Shown piece by piece: positions 1-10,058 of a stretch of 22,804 nucleotides of DNA. Position 1 is the first letter of the stretch. Every line of letters starts with the position of its first letter. The DNA is taken from NCBI GenBank assembly GCA_000697335.1, contig JNEM01012254.1, forward strand, positions 1-22,804, given 5' to 3'. The position numbers were made by a program, and so were the translations under genes. Origin of the DNA: Conidiobolus incongruus B7586. Lineage: Eukaryota; Entomophthoromycota; Entomophthoromycetes; Entomophthorales; Conidiobolaceae. The notes below the pieces were generated by a model. The model was not told where the DNA came from and did no database searches. It saw only the letters and a list, made by a program, of their open reading frames with translations.

Positions 1-133
1 AACTAATTATTATTTAATATATTGAAACTAAAAATATACTTAAAATAAGTTATAAATTTACAAGTTTTGATATTAATATAAACATTAATAAATAATATAT
101 TTACCTTTTGTTTTTCTAATTTTTTTATATTTA

Positions 134-1197
134 TAGGGTATAAAATCTACTAGCTTCTTATATTAAACAAAACTAATATTTTCTAAGCTTCTTAAATATA
201 CATTTAAAGCTGATATAAATTTTTTCTGGGGAAAAAATTTTAATTGATTTTTTTAATTGATCCTAAAGATATTTAATTAGGTTAAAATTAAAAAATTGAA
301 GAGGTTATTTTATAATAATTATTTTGTTATCTTTAAGCTATTTAATAGTAGAATTTGTAGTATAATAAAGAGTATTATCTTGTTAGAAAATAATATTTAA
401 TTTATTTAACTTATATTAATCAATAGTTTTTTTAATTCATTATTTAAAATATTTTAATATATTTTAACATTAATTTCTTTATTAACTTTATAAAGATATC
501 TTATATTTAAAAATATTATATATCTTTAAATTATAATTAACCTATCATTGTATTTTTAGGTTATAATAATATAATAGTTATAAAGTAATTTTTTATCTTT
601 TTTGAAATATCTAACTTTTTTATTAAATCTATTAAAATATATCTTTATTTTATTAAATTAAATAATCTTACTTTAGTTAATTTTAGTTTAATTTTGATAT
701 TGATATTTAAACTCCTATTTAACTTTATAATATAATTTTTTTAGTTAAAGGTGTTTTTTCTTAAAAGATAAGTGATATTTATTCTAGTGTAAAGTATATA
801 TAATAATATTTATATTAACTAATATTTTTATATAGTTTTATAATTTTTATTATACTTCTATAATAATATTATACTTATCTATATTAACTAATTTACAAAT
901 ATACTTTTTATTATACTTATCTATAATCTTAATATATTTAAATCTTAGTTTAAATGTTTCTTTAATATTGTTCTTAATAATTTTAATTATAATAGATTAG
1001 CTAATATTAATAACTCTAGCAATCTTACAAATAAAATTATTTTTATTATAAAGTTGATTAATATATAAGTGAATTTTTTAAAAAAAGATTTAAGCATTAT
1101 AATTTTAATTTTAAAATATTAGCTTAATAGTTTTATAATATATATAATATAACAAAACAAAAAAAGATATATATAAACTTTGTTATTTATACCCCTT
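134..1197 (-). mobile_element. Decayed Tc1-like (DD34E) transposon inside Mar-2
   Basis: About 1.06 kb. Short inverted ends can be seen: TAGGGTATAAA at the left (134) and, reverse complemented from 1197, AAGGGGTATAAA. Each is flanked by TA (132-133 and 1198-1199), the target of Tc1/mariner elements. The bases on either side of the two TAs join into continuous mariner sequence, so this is an insertion into Mar-2. The interior encodes a recognisable but broken Tc1-type transposase on the minus strand, described separately. Its internal deletions make it shorter than typical Tc1 elements. It must be younger than the mariner copy it interrupts. Confidence 0.8.
165..1060 (-). pseudogene. Tc1-like transposase relic
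   Basis: Minus-strand frames carry the landmarks of a Tc1 DDE transposase in order. A helix-turn-helix of the form ICKIARVINIS-x-SIIIKIIK lies at about 960-1050. A middle segment resembles the RFN...KY...LY stretch before the second catalytic Asp. QDN (second Asp) lies near 375-385, and exactly 34 residues later comes the position of the catalytic Glu, here Lys, inside NFNLIKYL-stop-DQLKK. The last corresponds to the family's D-x-NPIE-x-LW-x-x-LKK. A C-terminal EA-stop-K matches the family's EAW. Several stops and at least one frameshift interrupt it. Many differences from the family pattern are single G-to-A or C-to-T changes. It is not functional. Confidence 0.8.
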
Positions 1198-2334
1198 TAA
1201 CTTATAAACCTGTAAATTTATAACTCACCTTGGTTAAATTTTAGGTTTTGATATATTAACCAATTGTTAATGAAATATAATCAAATATAAATAGTTATAA
1301 TCAACTAATATAAATAAATTATATATTTTAATTTAAATTTATTTAATTAAGAGTTATTTAAGATATAAGGAAATATATAAGTAATTCTAATTTTATGACT
1401 TACTTTTGCAAGCTAATGTATTTTAGAATTTTATCATAATAAAATAGATATTTTTAAATTATAATTACAATATCAGCTAAAAAAATATAATTGAAATAAA
1501 TCAAATAAAATTTAATATTAATTAATTTTATCTGATATATTAAATGAAAATAAAATATAAAATTATAATTTATTATGATTTTTAACATCTTTATATATAT
1601 AAATTATCAATCTATTCAAAGTTTTAACAAAAGTTTTTTTTACTTAATTTAAAATTATAATCTATAATTTAATAAAGAATTTTAAAAAAGGCTGATAATA
1701 TATTAATAATGATAATTTAATACAAAAGCTATGGTTTTATATTATTCTTTAGTTAGTTTCATTTTATTATAATAACTTTTATATTATATTGAATTTTAAC
1801 TCAAAGATAGGATATCTATTTTATATCTCGATTATTTTATATAAATTTAAACTTTAATATATATAATCTAGTTTTATTTATAAAACTAAAATAATTTATA
1901 AATCTTTTAATTAAATTAAATTATAATTTTTTAATATATTTTTGATTTTATAATTAAATAATAAAATAAAAATTAAGTTTAGTTTTTGAAATTGTATTAA
2001 GTATAAATAATATTTTCGGCTTTGAAATAGCTTACCTAGTGATCCATAATTAATTTGAATAAAACATTATCCTCAATAATTATCTTCAAAATTTTAATAA
2101 TTTTAAAAAACTTTTATTTATATTTGATTGATATTAAAATAAATTACTATTGAGAATAATTATTTAAATATAATTAAATTAAATTATAAATTTTTAAAAC
2201 TAATTTGATAAAACAAAAACTCTATATATAGTTTAAATTTTCTATTTTATTATTTATTATTATATATATATTACTTTATAAATTTAATAATATAGAATTT
2301 TAAAAATTAAAAATTCTTTTCTTTGATTGTAAAA

Positions 2335-2793
2335 TAATATTAGTTAGGTTTTGATAATTTTTTATTTGAAATAAAAAAGTATTTTTTTAATACAAAAGAA
2401 AAAACCACTATAGTTTAATTTAGATTTTGGTATATTATGAATAATATCTCTTTTAGCTTTAAAGTGACAAATCTAGTAATAGATATTAGCTGTGAATAAA
2501 GTATTATCTTTATAAGCTAAATAAAAATTTTGAAAAATTTACATGGTATATGGTTGAGTTTGAATAATACTAAAATATACAACTTATGATAATTAAATGG
2601 TTTACATAATATCAATATAAAAATGATTTTTTTTAAAAAATGTCTATTATAATAGAAAAATATAATAAGTCAATTTTTATATATAATATGGAAATAAGAA
2701 TTCTACTATATATTTTATATATAATTCGTCTTTAAAGTCATCAATATGAGAAAAATCAAAAATTAAGAAATTTTCATTTATTTTTTTAACCAA
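2335..2793 (-). mobile_element. 5' part of decayed mariner element Mar-1, cut by Mar-2
   Basis: Minus-strand remnant holding the 5' end of a mariner copy. Reading leftward from 2793 it matches the first ~500 bases of the 16061-17385 copy: the terminal repeat (about 2773-2793, with outer TA at 2794-2795), the shared sub-terminal TTAATTTTTGATTTTT block, and the helix-turn-helix region around 2430-2560. The match continues to TAATATTA at 2335-2342, where Mar-2 begins, so Mar-2 inserted at a TA inside this element. The remainder should lie left of Mar-2, outside the window. It is the oldest layer of the nest. Confidence 0.75.
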
Positions 2794-2795
2794 TA

Positions 2796-3819
2796 ATATA
2801 TATTATAAGTATAATTTAAGTCAATATTATCAGTTAGGAAAGATGTAACATATTATGAATATTTGTATAGTTTCAACTAAAATTGCTTGAGTAATAATTT
2901 AATATTTATATATAAATTGTATATTTTCAAAATATTAAAATAAATAAGAACAATATTGTTTTTCTAAAAACATCATTTTAAAATGACAATCTTTTACACA
3001 TCGAAAAAAATTAAATAATCATTTATTATATTGGTTACTTATTTAGATTTATACCTAATTTTATATATTTTAATACTTACTTGAGTTCCAACATTAGTTC
3101 TTATCGAAATAAATCAATTTTCATCATACAAAAGTTTAAATTTTTAATTATGGAATTAATATACATAATAATCTTTCAATCACTTTTAAAAAAGGGTCAA
3201 TAATAAAAAGTATTATATAATAAATTGAACTAAAATTATAAAATTTTTATTTTTATACCTTTAATCACATATTTATTCAGATTTCATTTTTTCATTATTC
3301 AGTTCATATTAATATCAATTTGTCAAAATTATTTTTATTAAGTTCTTAAAATAGATTTATCAAGGTATATACCGTTAAATTTATATAAAATTAATTACAG
3401 GGTGATTTGATACAAAATGAAAATTAATATAAGCTTTAATAAGGCTTCACTGTACAGACTCAAATCAGGAGTCATTATTTATTTATTAATAATTCTGTTA
3501 AGTTTTAACTTTTAATATTAATTTCTACTGTTCATTTAATGAAATTGGGTAATATTAAAATTACAATTGGTGTAAATTTGGATTTATTGTATATTGTAAA
3601 AATATAAAATTAATGATTTAATGATTAAAGACTAGGATAAATAATTAAAAGAGAGAAAAAAAATAAATAACTTTAATAGTATATCAACATTACATGAAAG
3701 AAAATCATAAAATGATTATAAAAACTATAAGTATGATCTAGAATAATATGAATAAAATTGAAAATAAAGAATATAAAATGTTGAAATACACAAGTTTAAC
3801 AAGATAAAATAAATATTAA
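2796..3819. other. AT-rich spacer, no gene seen
   Basis: About 1 kb between the transposon nest and the tRNA gene. Stops are dense in all frames. I found no transposon match, no long repeat and no RNA gene. The only less AT-rich patch is around 3440-3475, too short to interpret. Confidence 0.6.
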
Positions 3820-3826
3820 GCCGTTG

Positions 3827-3837
3827 TAGTATAGTGG
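3827..3837 (+). promoter_or_regulatory. tRNA A box
   Basis: TAGTATAGTGG fits the RNA polymerase III internal A box within the D arm of the tRNA-His gene. Confidence 0.85.
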
Positions 3838-3868
3838 TAGTACGAAGCGTTGTGGCCGCTCAGACCGC

Positions 3869-3879
3869 GGTTCGATTCC
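3869..3879 (+). promoter_or_regulatory. tRNA B box
   Basis: GGTTCGATTCC matches the B box consensus GGTTCRANTCC in the T arm, the binding site for TFIIIC. Confidence 0.93.
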
Positions 3880-3895
3880 GCGCAACGGCATTCCC

Positions 3896-3900
3896 TTTTT
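3896..3900 (+). terminator. RNA polymerase III terminator
   Basis: A run of five T residues begins six bases after the end of the tRNA-His gene, enough for Pol III termination on the non-template strand. Confidence 0.8.
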
Positions 3901-4073
3901 ATCTAATCATCTCAATTATTCATATCTATATTATTTGATTTTTACTATTTCTTACTTATAATTCATAAATTTTCATCAATAATTGATTTCCGCTCTTTTT
4001 GGCCATATTACATTATTCCTCTATATATTATAATAATATATATTTTTATTTTATTTATTCAAAATATAATAAT

Positions 4074-5174
4074 TTAAGCCTGGGCTGCTGGATAATCAGT
4101 ATATCCAACTTCAGGTTGACCTTCAGGGAAATTATAAAATGCATATAAGTCATATTCTTCATTGATAGGAATACCGTTAAAGAATCGATATTCTAAATCA
4201 GGATTAATGATATAAGGCCTACCATAAACAATCGCATCAGCTTTATGCTCAGCAATGTATTGGTCACCTTCTTCAGCTGTGAATCTTCCATTAGCGAAAA
4301 ACAATGCATTTTTTACTAATGGCTTAAACTCTTGGATATCGATATCAATTCCGAGCCAAGGTCCTGAATCTGGTTGATATCTAGTGAATTGGAAATAACC
4401 AATATCCCTCTTGTCAAGCTCTTTAACCAAATAGGTATATAGTTCAATGTTCTTTTCTCTAGTATCTTCACCACTGTCATTAACACCACCACCTGGATTT
4501 AATTTAATACCCACACGCTTTTTTGGAAAAACTTGGAGGAATTCATCAATAATTTCAATAGTGAATTTGGCACGATTCTCGATGCTTCCACCATATTCAT
4601 CGGTACGATGATTGGAATGTGATTCAAGGAATTGATTAGGTAAGAAACCAAAACCACCAAGTAATTCTACACCATCAAATCCAGCAAGCTTGGCATTTTC
4701 TGCAGCTTTTCTGAATAATTTGATATAATATTTGGGATCTTCAATCTCTTCAGGAACTGGGTTTCCAGGTTTACCATCTAATAAGCGGAATTTACCACCT
4801 CTTGCGGCAATTGGAGAAGGGGCTGGTGGAGGAATACCTTGATTGTGTAAAGTATGAGCAATACGCCCTAAATGCCATAACTGGGCAAAGATCACCCCTC
4901 CCTTAGCATGTACAGCATCAGTTACCTTTTTGAAAGCATTAATTTGCTTTTGGTTCCAAATACCAGGAGCACCCAACCATTCAGTACCTTGTGGTTCAAC
5001 AAGAATTCCTTCATAAAAGCCGAGACCTGCACCCGAACGTTGAGTATAATACTCTACATTTGCTTCATTCGGGACAATTCCTCGATTGCGAGTTAAAGAA
5101 GCTAAAAATACACGATTTTTCAAAATTAAATCTCCTAGTTTTAAAGGCTTTTGTAAATTTGGATAATATGACAT
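4074..5174 (-). CDS. OYE-family flavoprotein with altered active site (OYE-1)
   Basis: An intact 366-residue protein of the Old Yellow Enzyme family (FMN-binding TIM barrel), at full fungal class II length, probably cytosolic since no signal peptide is visible. Flavin-site residues seen: Thr28 in SLTRNRG, Gln98 in AQLWH, Lys224 in GIKLNPGG and Gly318-Arg319 in VYGRP. The family hallmark H-x-x-N-x-Y, which holds the substrate carbonyl and donates a proton (His191, Asn194 and Tyr196 of yeast OYE1), is here LGGFGF: Leu172, Phe175, Phe177. Classical ene-reduction should therefore be lost or much changed, although the frame and fold motifs (LESHSN, TDEYGGSIENR, NPDL) are well kept. The ATG aligns with the starts of the three paralogs and has A at -3. 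AATAAA-like signals lie about 15 bases past the stop. Its substrate is unknown. Confidence 0.93.
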   Translation of the reverse strand: MSYYPNLQKPLKLGDLILKNRVFLASLTRNRGIVPNEANVEYYTQRSGAGLGFYEGILVEPQGTEWLGAPGIWNQKQINAFKKVTDAVHAKGGVIFAQLWHLGRIAHTLHNQGIPPPAPSPIAARGGKFRLLDGKPGNPVPEEIEDPKYYIKLFRKAAENAKLAGFDGVELLGGFGFLPNQFLESHSNHRTDEYGGSIENRAKFTIEIIDEFLQVFPKKRVGIKLNPGGGVNDSGEDTREKNIELYTYLVKELDKRDIGYFQFTRYQPDSGPWLGIDIDIQEFKPLVKNALFFANGRFTAEEGDQYIAEHKADAIVYGRPYIINPDLEYRFFNGIPINEEYDLYAFYNFPEGQPEVGYTDYPAAQA

Positions 5175-5240
5175 TATTTAACGTTTTAAATAAAATTTAT
5201 TACTTTGTATTGTTAATTTTATTTCATGTTAGCTTGATGT

Positions 5241-5250
5241 TTATATATTA
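5241..5250 (-). promoter_or_regulatory. TATA-like box of OYE-1
   Basis: On the minus strand this reads TAATATATAA, 67-76 bases before the ATG at 5174. In such AT-rich DNA a single match is weak, but all four paralogs have one at similar spacing. Confidence 0.5.
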
Positions 5251-6876
5251 AAGAATTTTATTAATTATTTATGTTTAAGAGTATTCACCAAATATTAAAC
5301 CAATTATATTAACAGTTTTATGTGGCATATTTAATTAGTTAATCATGCTTGTATTAATAATCAATAAATTTCTAAAAAAATTAAACTTTATATTAAATTC
5401 CATTATCAATATCAATTGGATATTGCTTTGAAATTTAATATATCACATATTATTCAATAACATAACCTACGATCAAATTTACTTTAATAATCTAGTGAAA
5501 GGTGAAAACTTACAAATATATAATAATTTCAATTTGAGTTTTGGTAAATGGATCTTAGTTTCTTAGTGAAAGCAATTTATAAAAAATTTATAATGGTATA
5601 CTAGTCTAACAGATATATGAGCATAAGCCATATTAAAATTAAATATTGACAACACATATAAAATTACTTTATCATTTTTTATGATAATATGAATAGAATA
5701 GTAATAAATAAGTAGTTAGATTTGATTACGATGACAAAATAGCTTGAAAATCAAATGCGTTGAGATTGAACTTTATATGTGATCTACGGATATGGGAGTA
5801 GGTAAATTTATAGCTGATTACTAAGTTATTTATTATAAAAAATTGAAAAATATATTCAAAATTAAAGAGATTTACTAAGTTTTAATGTTATATTGATAAA
5901 AAATGATTGAATGAAAAATTATATCTTATCAATGTAGTCATTAGTAAAATGATTTTCAATCCTAATTTTAAGTTCCTGTAATATTAATATTAATTTAACT
6001 AGATTAAGAGTGAATCATTGGATTAATTATACTGGAGGTAGTAAAATATATCATTTATATATGTGCTCATAATCAAGACTAGAACTTCACCTACTTTAAC
6101 CTAAAATTAAACTATCAAAACATCCATCCTTCTTTCTTTTTTAACCTGTACATAACATGTTTTTCAATTAAAATACACTATATAAAATGGACCTTCGATT
6201 CCATTCAACATGCTATATTCCATTATAATATTTGTTTGTTCAAAGTTTTTATTTTTCTCCAACTCTGAGTGGTGTTTATAAATACTTTAACCATATATTT
6301 TAAAAAAACCATTATCCAATTTTTATTATAAATTATTTATTAAATGAATGATATTAAAATAAGGGTTCAATAATATATTATTCAATTATATATAACTATT
6401 AAATTCATTTTGAAAACATAGTTAAAAATAAATATGGTGGTTATACTAGATTAATTTTTAAATTATAACACACTCAGAAAAATGGTATTTAATAAGACTA
6501 AATATGAAGGCTTTAATGATACTTAATTTTGATGTTTCCATTAGACAAATTTATTAATGATGTATTTCAAATGAGTTGTAACTTTCTCTTTCGATATTTG
6601 GGATTAATTAATCTACAATTTTGATTTACTGTGTATCAATGTAATTTAAACTGATAAGATGAAAATGATAAAAATTTTATAATATATAGTGTTTATAAAA
6701 TATACCCATTAGTATGTATCCTTATTTCTATTTAATACAGTATAACATCCAAACTAGTTCAACAGTATAATTATTAGATCACCACATAATTATTAATAAT
6801 ATTGATATAATAACAAATATGAATATTATCGTTATCTATTTATTTAACTTTATAAACCAATGAATTCAAGTGGTAT
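5251..6876. other. AT-rich spacer between the two minus-strand OYE genes
   Basis: About 1.6 kb without a supportable gene. It must hold the promoter region of OYE-1 and the 3' flank of OYE-2. A patch at 6120-6280 is less AT-rich and includes a TATATAAA on the plus strand (6179-6186), but only a very short frame follows. No mariner or Tc1 match was seen. Confidence 0.55.
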
Positions 6877-7977
6877 TTAGGCACTGATTGCAGGATATTC
6901 AGTATAACCTTTGCGGATATCACCATCTGGATAATTGTAAAATGTTTTCACATCATATTCTTCGTTTAAAGGTGAACCATGGAAGAATCGATATTCGAGA
7001 TCGGGATTAGTAATGTAAGGTTTACTATAAACAATAGCATCGGCCTTGCCATCTGCAATATATCGGTCACCCTCTTCAGCTGTGAAATTACCATTAGCAA
7101 AGAGATAGGCATTTTTGATATAAGGTCTAAACTCTTGAATGTCAACATCAATACCCCGGTAAGTGTCAAGCACTCCCATGAAACGGCGAATTTGAATATA
7201 TCCAATATCACGTTGATCTAATTCTTTGATTAAATATGAGTAAAGTTCAACAACTTGTTCTTTCGTATCTTCACCCATATCATTCACACCACCGCCTGGT
7301 GATAATTTGATACCAACATTCTTTTTTGGGAAAATTTTAAGAAATTCATCAATAATCTCAATTGTGAATCTTGCACGGTTAGCAATAGAACCACCATATT
7401 CATCAGTACGCTTGTTTGAATGAGATTCTAAGAATTGATTGGGTAAGAATCCACCACATGCAAGTAATTCTACTCCATCAAATCCAGCAAGTTTAGCATT
7501 TTGAGCAGCTCTAGCAAATAATTTGACATAATCTCTAGGATCTTCAATCTCTTCGGGAATAGGATTGCCAGGCTCTCCTGGCAATAAACGCCACTTTCCG
7601 CCTCGTGCAGGGATAGCGGATGGAGCCGGGGGAGAAACACCACCATTGTGCAAGGGATGGGCGATTCGACCGACATGCCAGAGTTGGGCAAAGATGATAC
7701 CTCCTTTCTTATGAACGGCATCGGTGACCTTTTTTAATGCTTTAACTTGCTTTTGATTCCAAATTCCAGGTGCATTGAGCCATTGTGAGCCTTGAGGTTC
7801 AATTAAAAGCCCTTCAGAGAAAATCAAGCCAGAGCCAGCTCTTTGCTCGTAATATTCGGCGTTGATGTCATTAGCTACAATGCCTCTATTACGAGTTAAA
7901 GAGCCCATCAGTACTCTATTCTTCAAAGTTAAATCACCCAATTTTAAAGTTTTTTGCAAATTAGTGAATTTTGACAT
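6877..7977 (-). CDS. OYE-family flavoprotein with altered active site and altered phosphate site (OYE-2)
   Basis: An intact 366-residue OYE paralog, collinear without gaps with OYE-1. The barrel motifs are present: NRVLMGSLTRNRG (Thr28), AQLWHVGR (Gln98), LESHSN, TDEYGGSIANR, GIKLSPGGG (Lys224) and NPDL. The catalytic H-x-x-N-x-Y motif is replaced by LACGGF (Leu172, Gly175, Phe177). The Gly-Arg of VYGRP, whose Arg binds the FMN phosphate in OYEs (Arg348 of OYE1), has become Ser318-Lys319. Weaker or different flavin binding is possible. It shares with OYE-1 such features as EEIEDP and PDLEYRFF, so these two form a subgroup. The start aligns with the paralogs and has A at -3. Open frame and conserved length argue against a dead gene; the function is unknown. 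Confidence 0.93.
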   Translation of the reverse strand: MSKFTNLQKTLKLGDLTLKNRVLMGSLTRNRGIVANDINAEYYEQRAGSGLIFSEGLLIEPQGSQWLNAPGIWNQKQVKALKKVTDAVHKKGGIIFAQLWHVGRIAHPLHNGGVSPPAPSAIPARGGKWRLLPGEPGNPIPEEIEDPRDYVKLFARAAQNAKLAGFDGVELLACGGFLPNQFLESHSNKRTDEYGGSIANRARFTIEIIDEFLKIFPKKNVGIKLSPGGGVNDMGEDTKEQVVELYSYLIKELDQRDIGYIQIRRFMGVLDTYRGIDVDIQEFRPYIKNAYLFANGNFTAEEGDRYIADGKADAIVYSKPYITNPDLEYRFFHGSPLNEEYDVKTFYNYPDGDIRKGYTEYPAISA

Positions 7978-8035
7978 TTTTTGACTTTATTCTTAATTTA
8001 TTTATTATAATTAATATTCATGAATCTGTTAGAGT

Positions 8036-8043
8036 TATTTATA
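8036..8043 (-). promoter_or_regulatory. TATA box of OYE-2
   Basis: TATAAATA on the minus strand, about 59-66 bases before the ATG at 7977. The same octamer occurs before the gene at 20846. Confidence 0.6.
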
Positions 8044-10056
8044 TTCGTAATTATTGACTATCCATAGTATGTAATTAAATTAAGAGAACCTGGCCAATTT
8101 GATTAATTTACTATATTTGAATAAATCATATTCAACTATTTAATATATTATTAATCAACAATCCGAAAGTTGATTATTATTCAGTTTTGTATCTTTTTTC
8201 TATAATTTTAATCAATAAATTATTTTGATAATACTATAAAATATTTATTTACTTCAGCATTTTACATTATTTTTTTGTTTTGATTTGGGATTAATAATTA
8301 ATCAAATTGATTAGAAAAAAAATAATCATTAATATTATTAAACTTCATAATTTAATTAAATTTGTATCTGAAATGACACAATTTTATCAGATAATGATGG
8401 GTTAATATGTGATTTTGATAATTCAAATTCATGTCTGAAATAATGTCTTAATATAATAATGCATTAATTAATTTTTTATATTGCTAATGTATTATTAATT
8501 GTAAATTTTATAAAAGAAATTATTGAATAACTCTATCAGTTTCCCTTCGTTAGTAATAAAATTTACATTTATCATTTTTAAAATATTAAAATAAATTTCA
8601 AAAACAAAATTCAAGTTAATATCGAGATTTTAGTTATTAGATATATGAATAGAGCTTTTTCAAAAAGTATAAGTTAGGTTGTCGTATTCCTATGTACGGT
8701 TGGACTATTATGACAATATTAATAAAATATTGAATCAAATCTTTATTAGTGATAAATAGCACTCAGATTTGTAAGATTTCAGACAGAACAATTTCTGTCT
8801 TTCGTGATTATTGAATGTTATTGCATAATTTGAAATAACAGTAATAACATCTCATATATGTTTCAATAATTTTTTAATTAAAAATCATTAATAATAGGAT
8901 TATTACATATAAATCTCCATAAACTAAAATTAACATTGTAAATAAATTATTGACCACAAGCAAATTTCAATAAGACTTTAATGTGTTTAAAATTATTTTA
9001 AATTTTCAATCTTTTAGAATGATTCAAACCCAGTAAATACTTAATCAACAATTTAACGGTCTTAGGTTCTAATATTTGGTATTTTAATTATCCATAGAGA
9101 AAGGAATTATTAGCTTGGTTGATATAGTATTAAATGAAAGTGTTGAATTAAAATTATTAAGCTAATACTGAAAACCAAATATACTAATATTTTTTAAATT
9201 GGTCAGACCATAAAGTATGGTATTAAAATAATATTTTAATAAATTACAATGAGAAATCAAAGCTTAAAATAAATATTCTGAAAATATATTACTGTATATG
9301 CTCAATATTCCTTTATCTAACCTTAACTTTATTCCTTTATTAAAGCTTATGAAGTATTATCAAACATATAGAAAATTTATAATAATTTTTGAATAAAAGT
9401 TTAGTAATAATTTTCATAATACTATGACATTATGGAATATAACATTTAATTTCTAAAACTTAGTAATATTGAAATTAATATTTTGAAATTATATTTTAAA
9501 TAATAAGTATTAAATTAAACTTATCATTATCAATTTTGCTGTTATAGATAAATAACAACAATAATAATGATATATTATAAAACTTAATATATTAATATTT
9601 ATTTTCAAATTATACCTTAATTATAATATTATTATGTTGTTTAATTGGAGTATGAAAATAATGGCTGCAAAATATATAATTATAATATTTAATGATATAA
9701 TATTATTCATAAATCACTATAATTATACAAATATTGTTGTATTTCAAAATTAATCAACTATTTCAATTCAATAGTTAAGGCAAAATTATTTATTATTCAT
9801 GCTAGCTTTATAAGTCTATAATTAAAGGATACTCTTTTTTAGACTTAACCAAGTCCTATATTATTTACTGAATTAACTATTTAAACCCAGAAGTGAAAAA
9901 AAGAGTTAAAGAGCAGTATTAATAAATAATTTCCTAAATTATATTACAAGTACTTTTCTCAAAATTATCATTATTTAAAAAGGCTATTTTAAAATACAAT
10001 AGCATATAGAATCCAACTGATTATCTAGAAAGTTTTGAGTCCAAAAGCTAAATTTT
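8044..10056. other. AT-rich spacer, upstream side of OYE-2
   Basis: About 2 kb with no gene, RNA or transposon that I can support. It includes a perfect 8-base inverted repeat at 8781-8800 and a slightly less AT-rich patch at 8660-8810. Promoter elements for OYE-2 beyond the TATA box are not identifiable by eye. Confidence 0.55.
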
Positions 10057-10058
10057 TA

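Larger units (their letters stand above)
1..2334 (-). mobile_element. Decayed mariner element Mar-2, split by a Tc1-like insertion
   Basis: A mariner-family (Tc1/mariner superfamily, DD34D) relic read on the minus strand. Its two parts, about 1-133 and 1198-2334, together measure about 1.27 kb, like the intact-length copies at 10059-11323 and 16061-17385. Aligned by eye to the reverse complement of the 16061-17385 copy it is collinear throughout. Anchors are a 21-base identity at 1841-1861 and close matches at 1730-1830, 1440-1500 and 2018-2140. Its right end (2314-2334) fits the 21-base terminal repeat of the other copies and is followed by TA at 2335-2336. The left end falls at or just before base 1. 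The transposase frame is destroyed by many substitutions. The Tc1-like element at 134-1197 interrupts it. Confidence 0.8.
3820..3890 (+). tRNA. tRNA-His: tRNA-His (anticodon GUG)
   Basis: A full 71-base cloverleaf without intron. The acceptor GCCGTTG pairs with CAACGGC and is followed by discriminator A at 3890. The D arm has GTA...TAC around AGTGGTAG. The anticodon loop TTGTGGC (3850-3856) has anticodon GTG at 3852-3854. The T stem CGCGG/CCGCG encloses TTCGATT. The loop and D arm match eukaryotic cytosolic tRNA-His closely, and the gene lacks the encoded G-1, which eukaryotes add after transcription. One oddity is that the outermost anticodon-stem pair (27-43) would be an A-C mismatch. CCA is not encoded, as expected for a nuclear tRNA gene. 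It converges on the OYE gene at 4074-5174. Confidence 0.96.

Noticed and set aside
4074-7977. OYE-1 and OYE-2 as pseudogenes
   Set aside because: Both frames are uninterrupted, full length and gap-free against each other, and most fold motifs are kept. Loss of catalytic residues alone does not make them pseudogenes.
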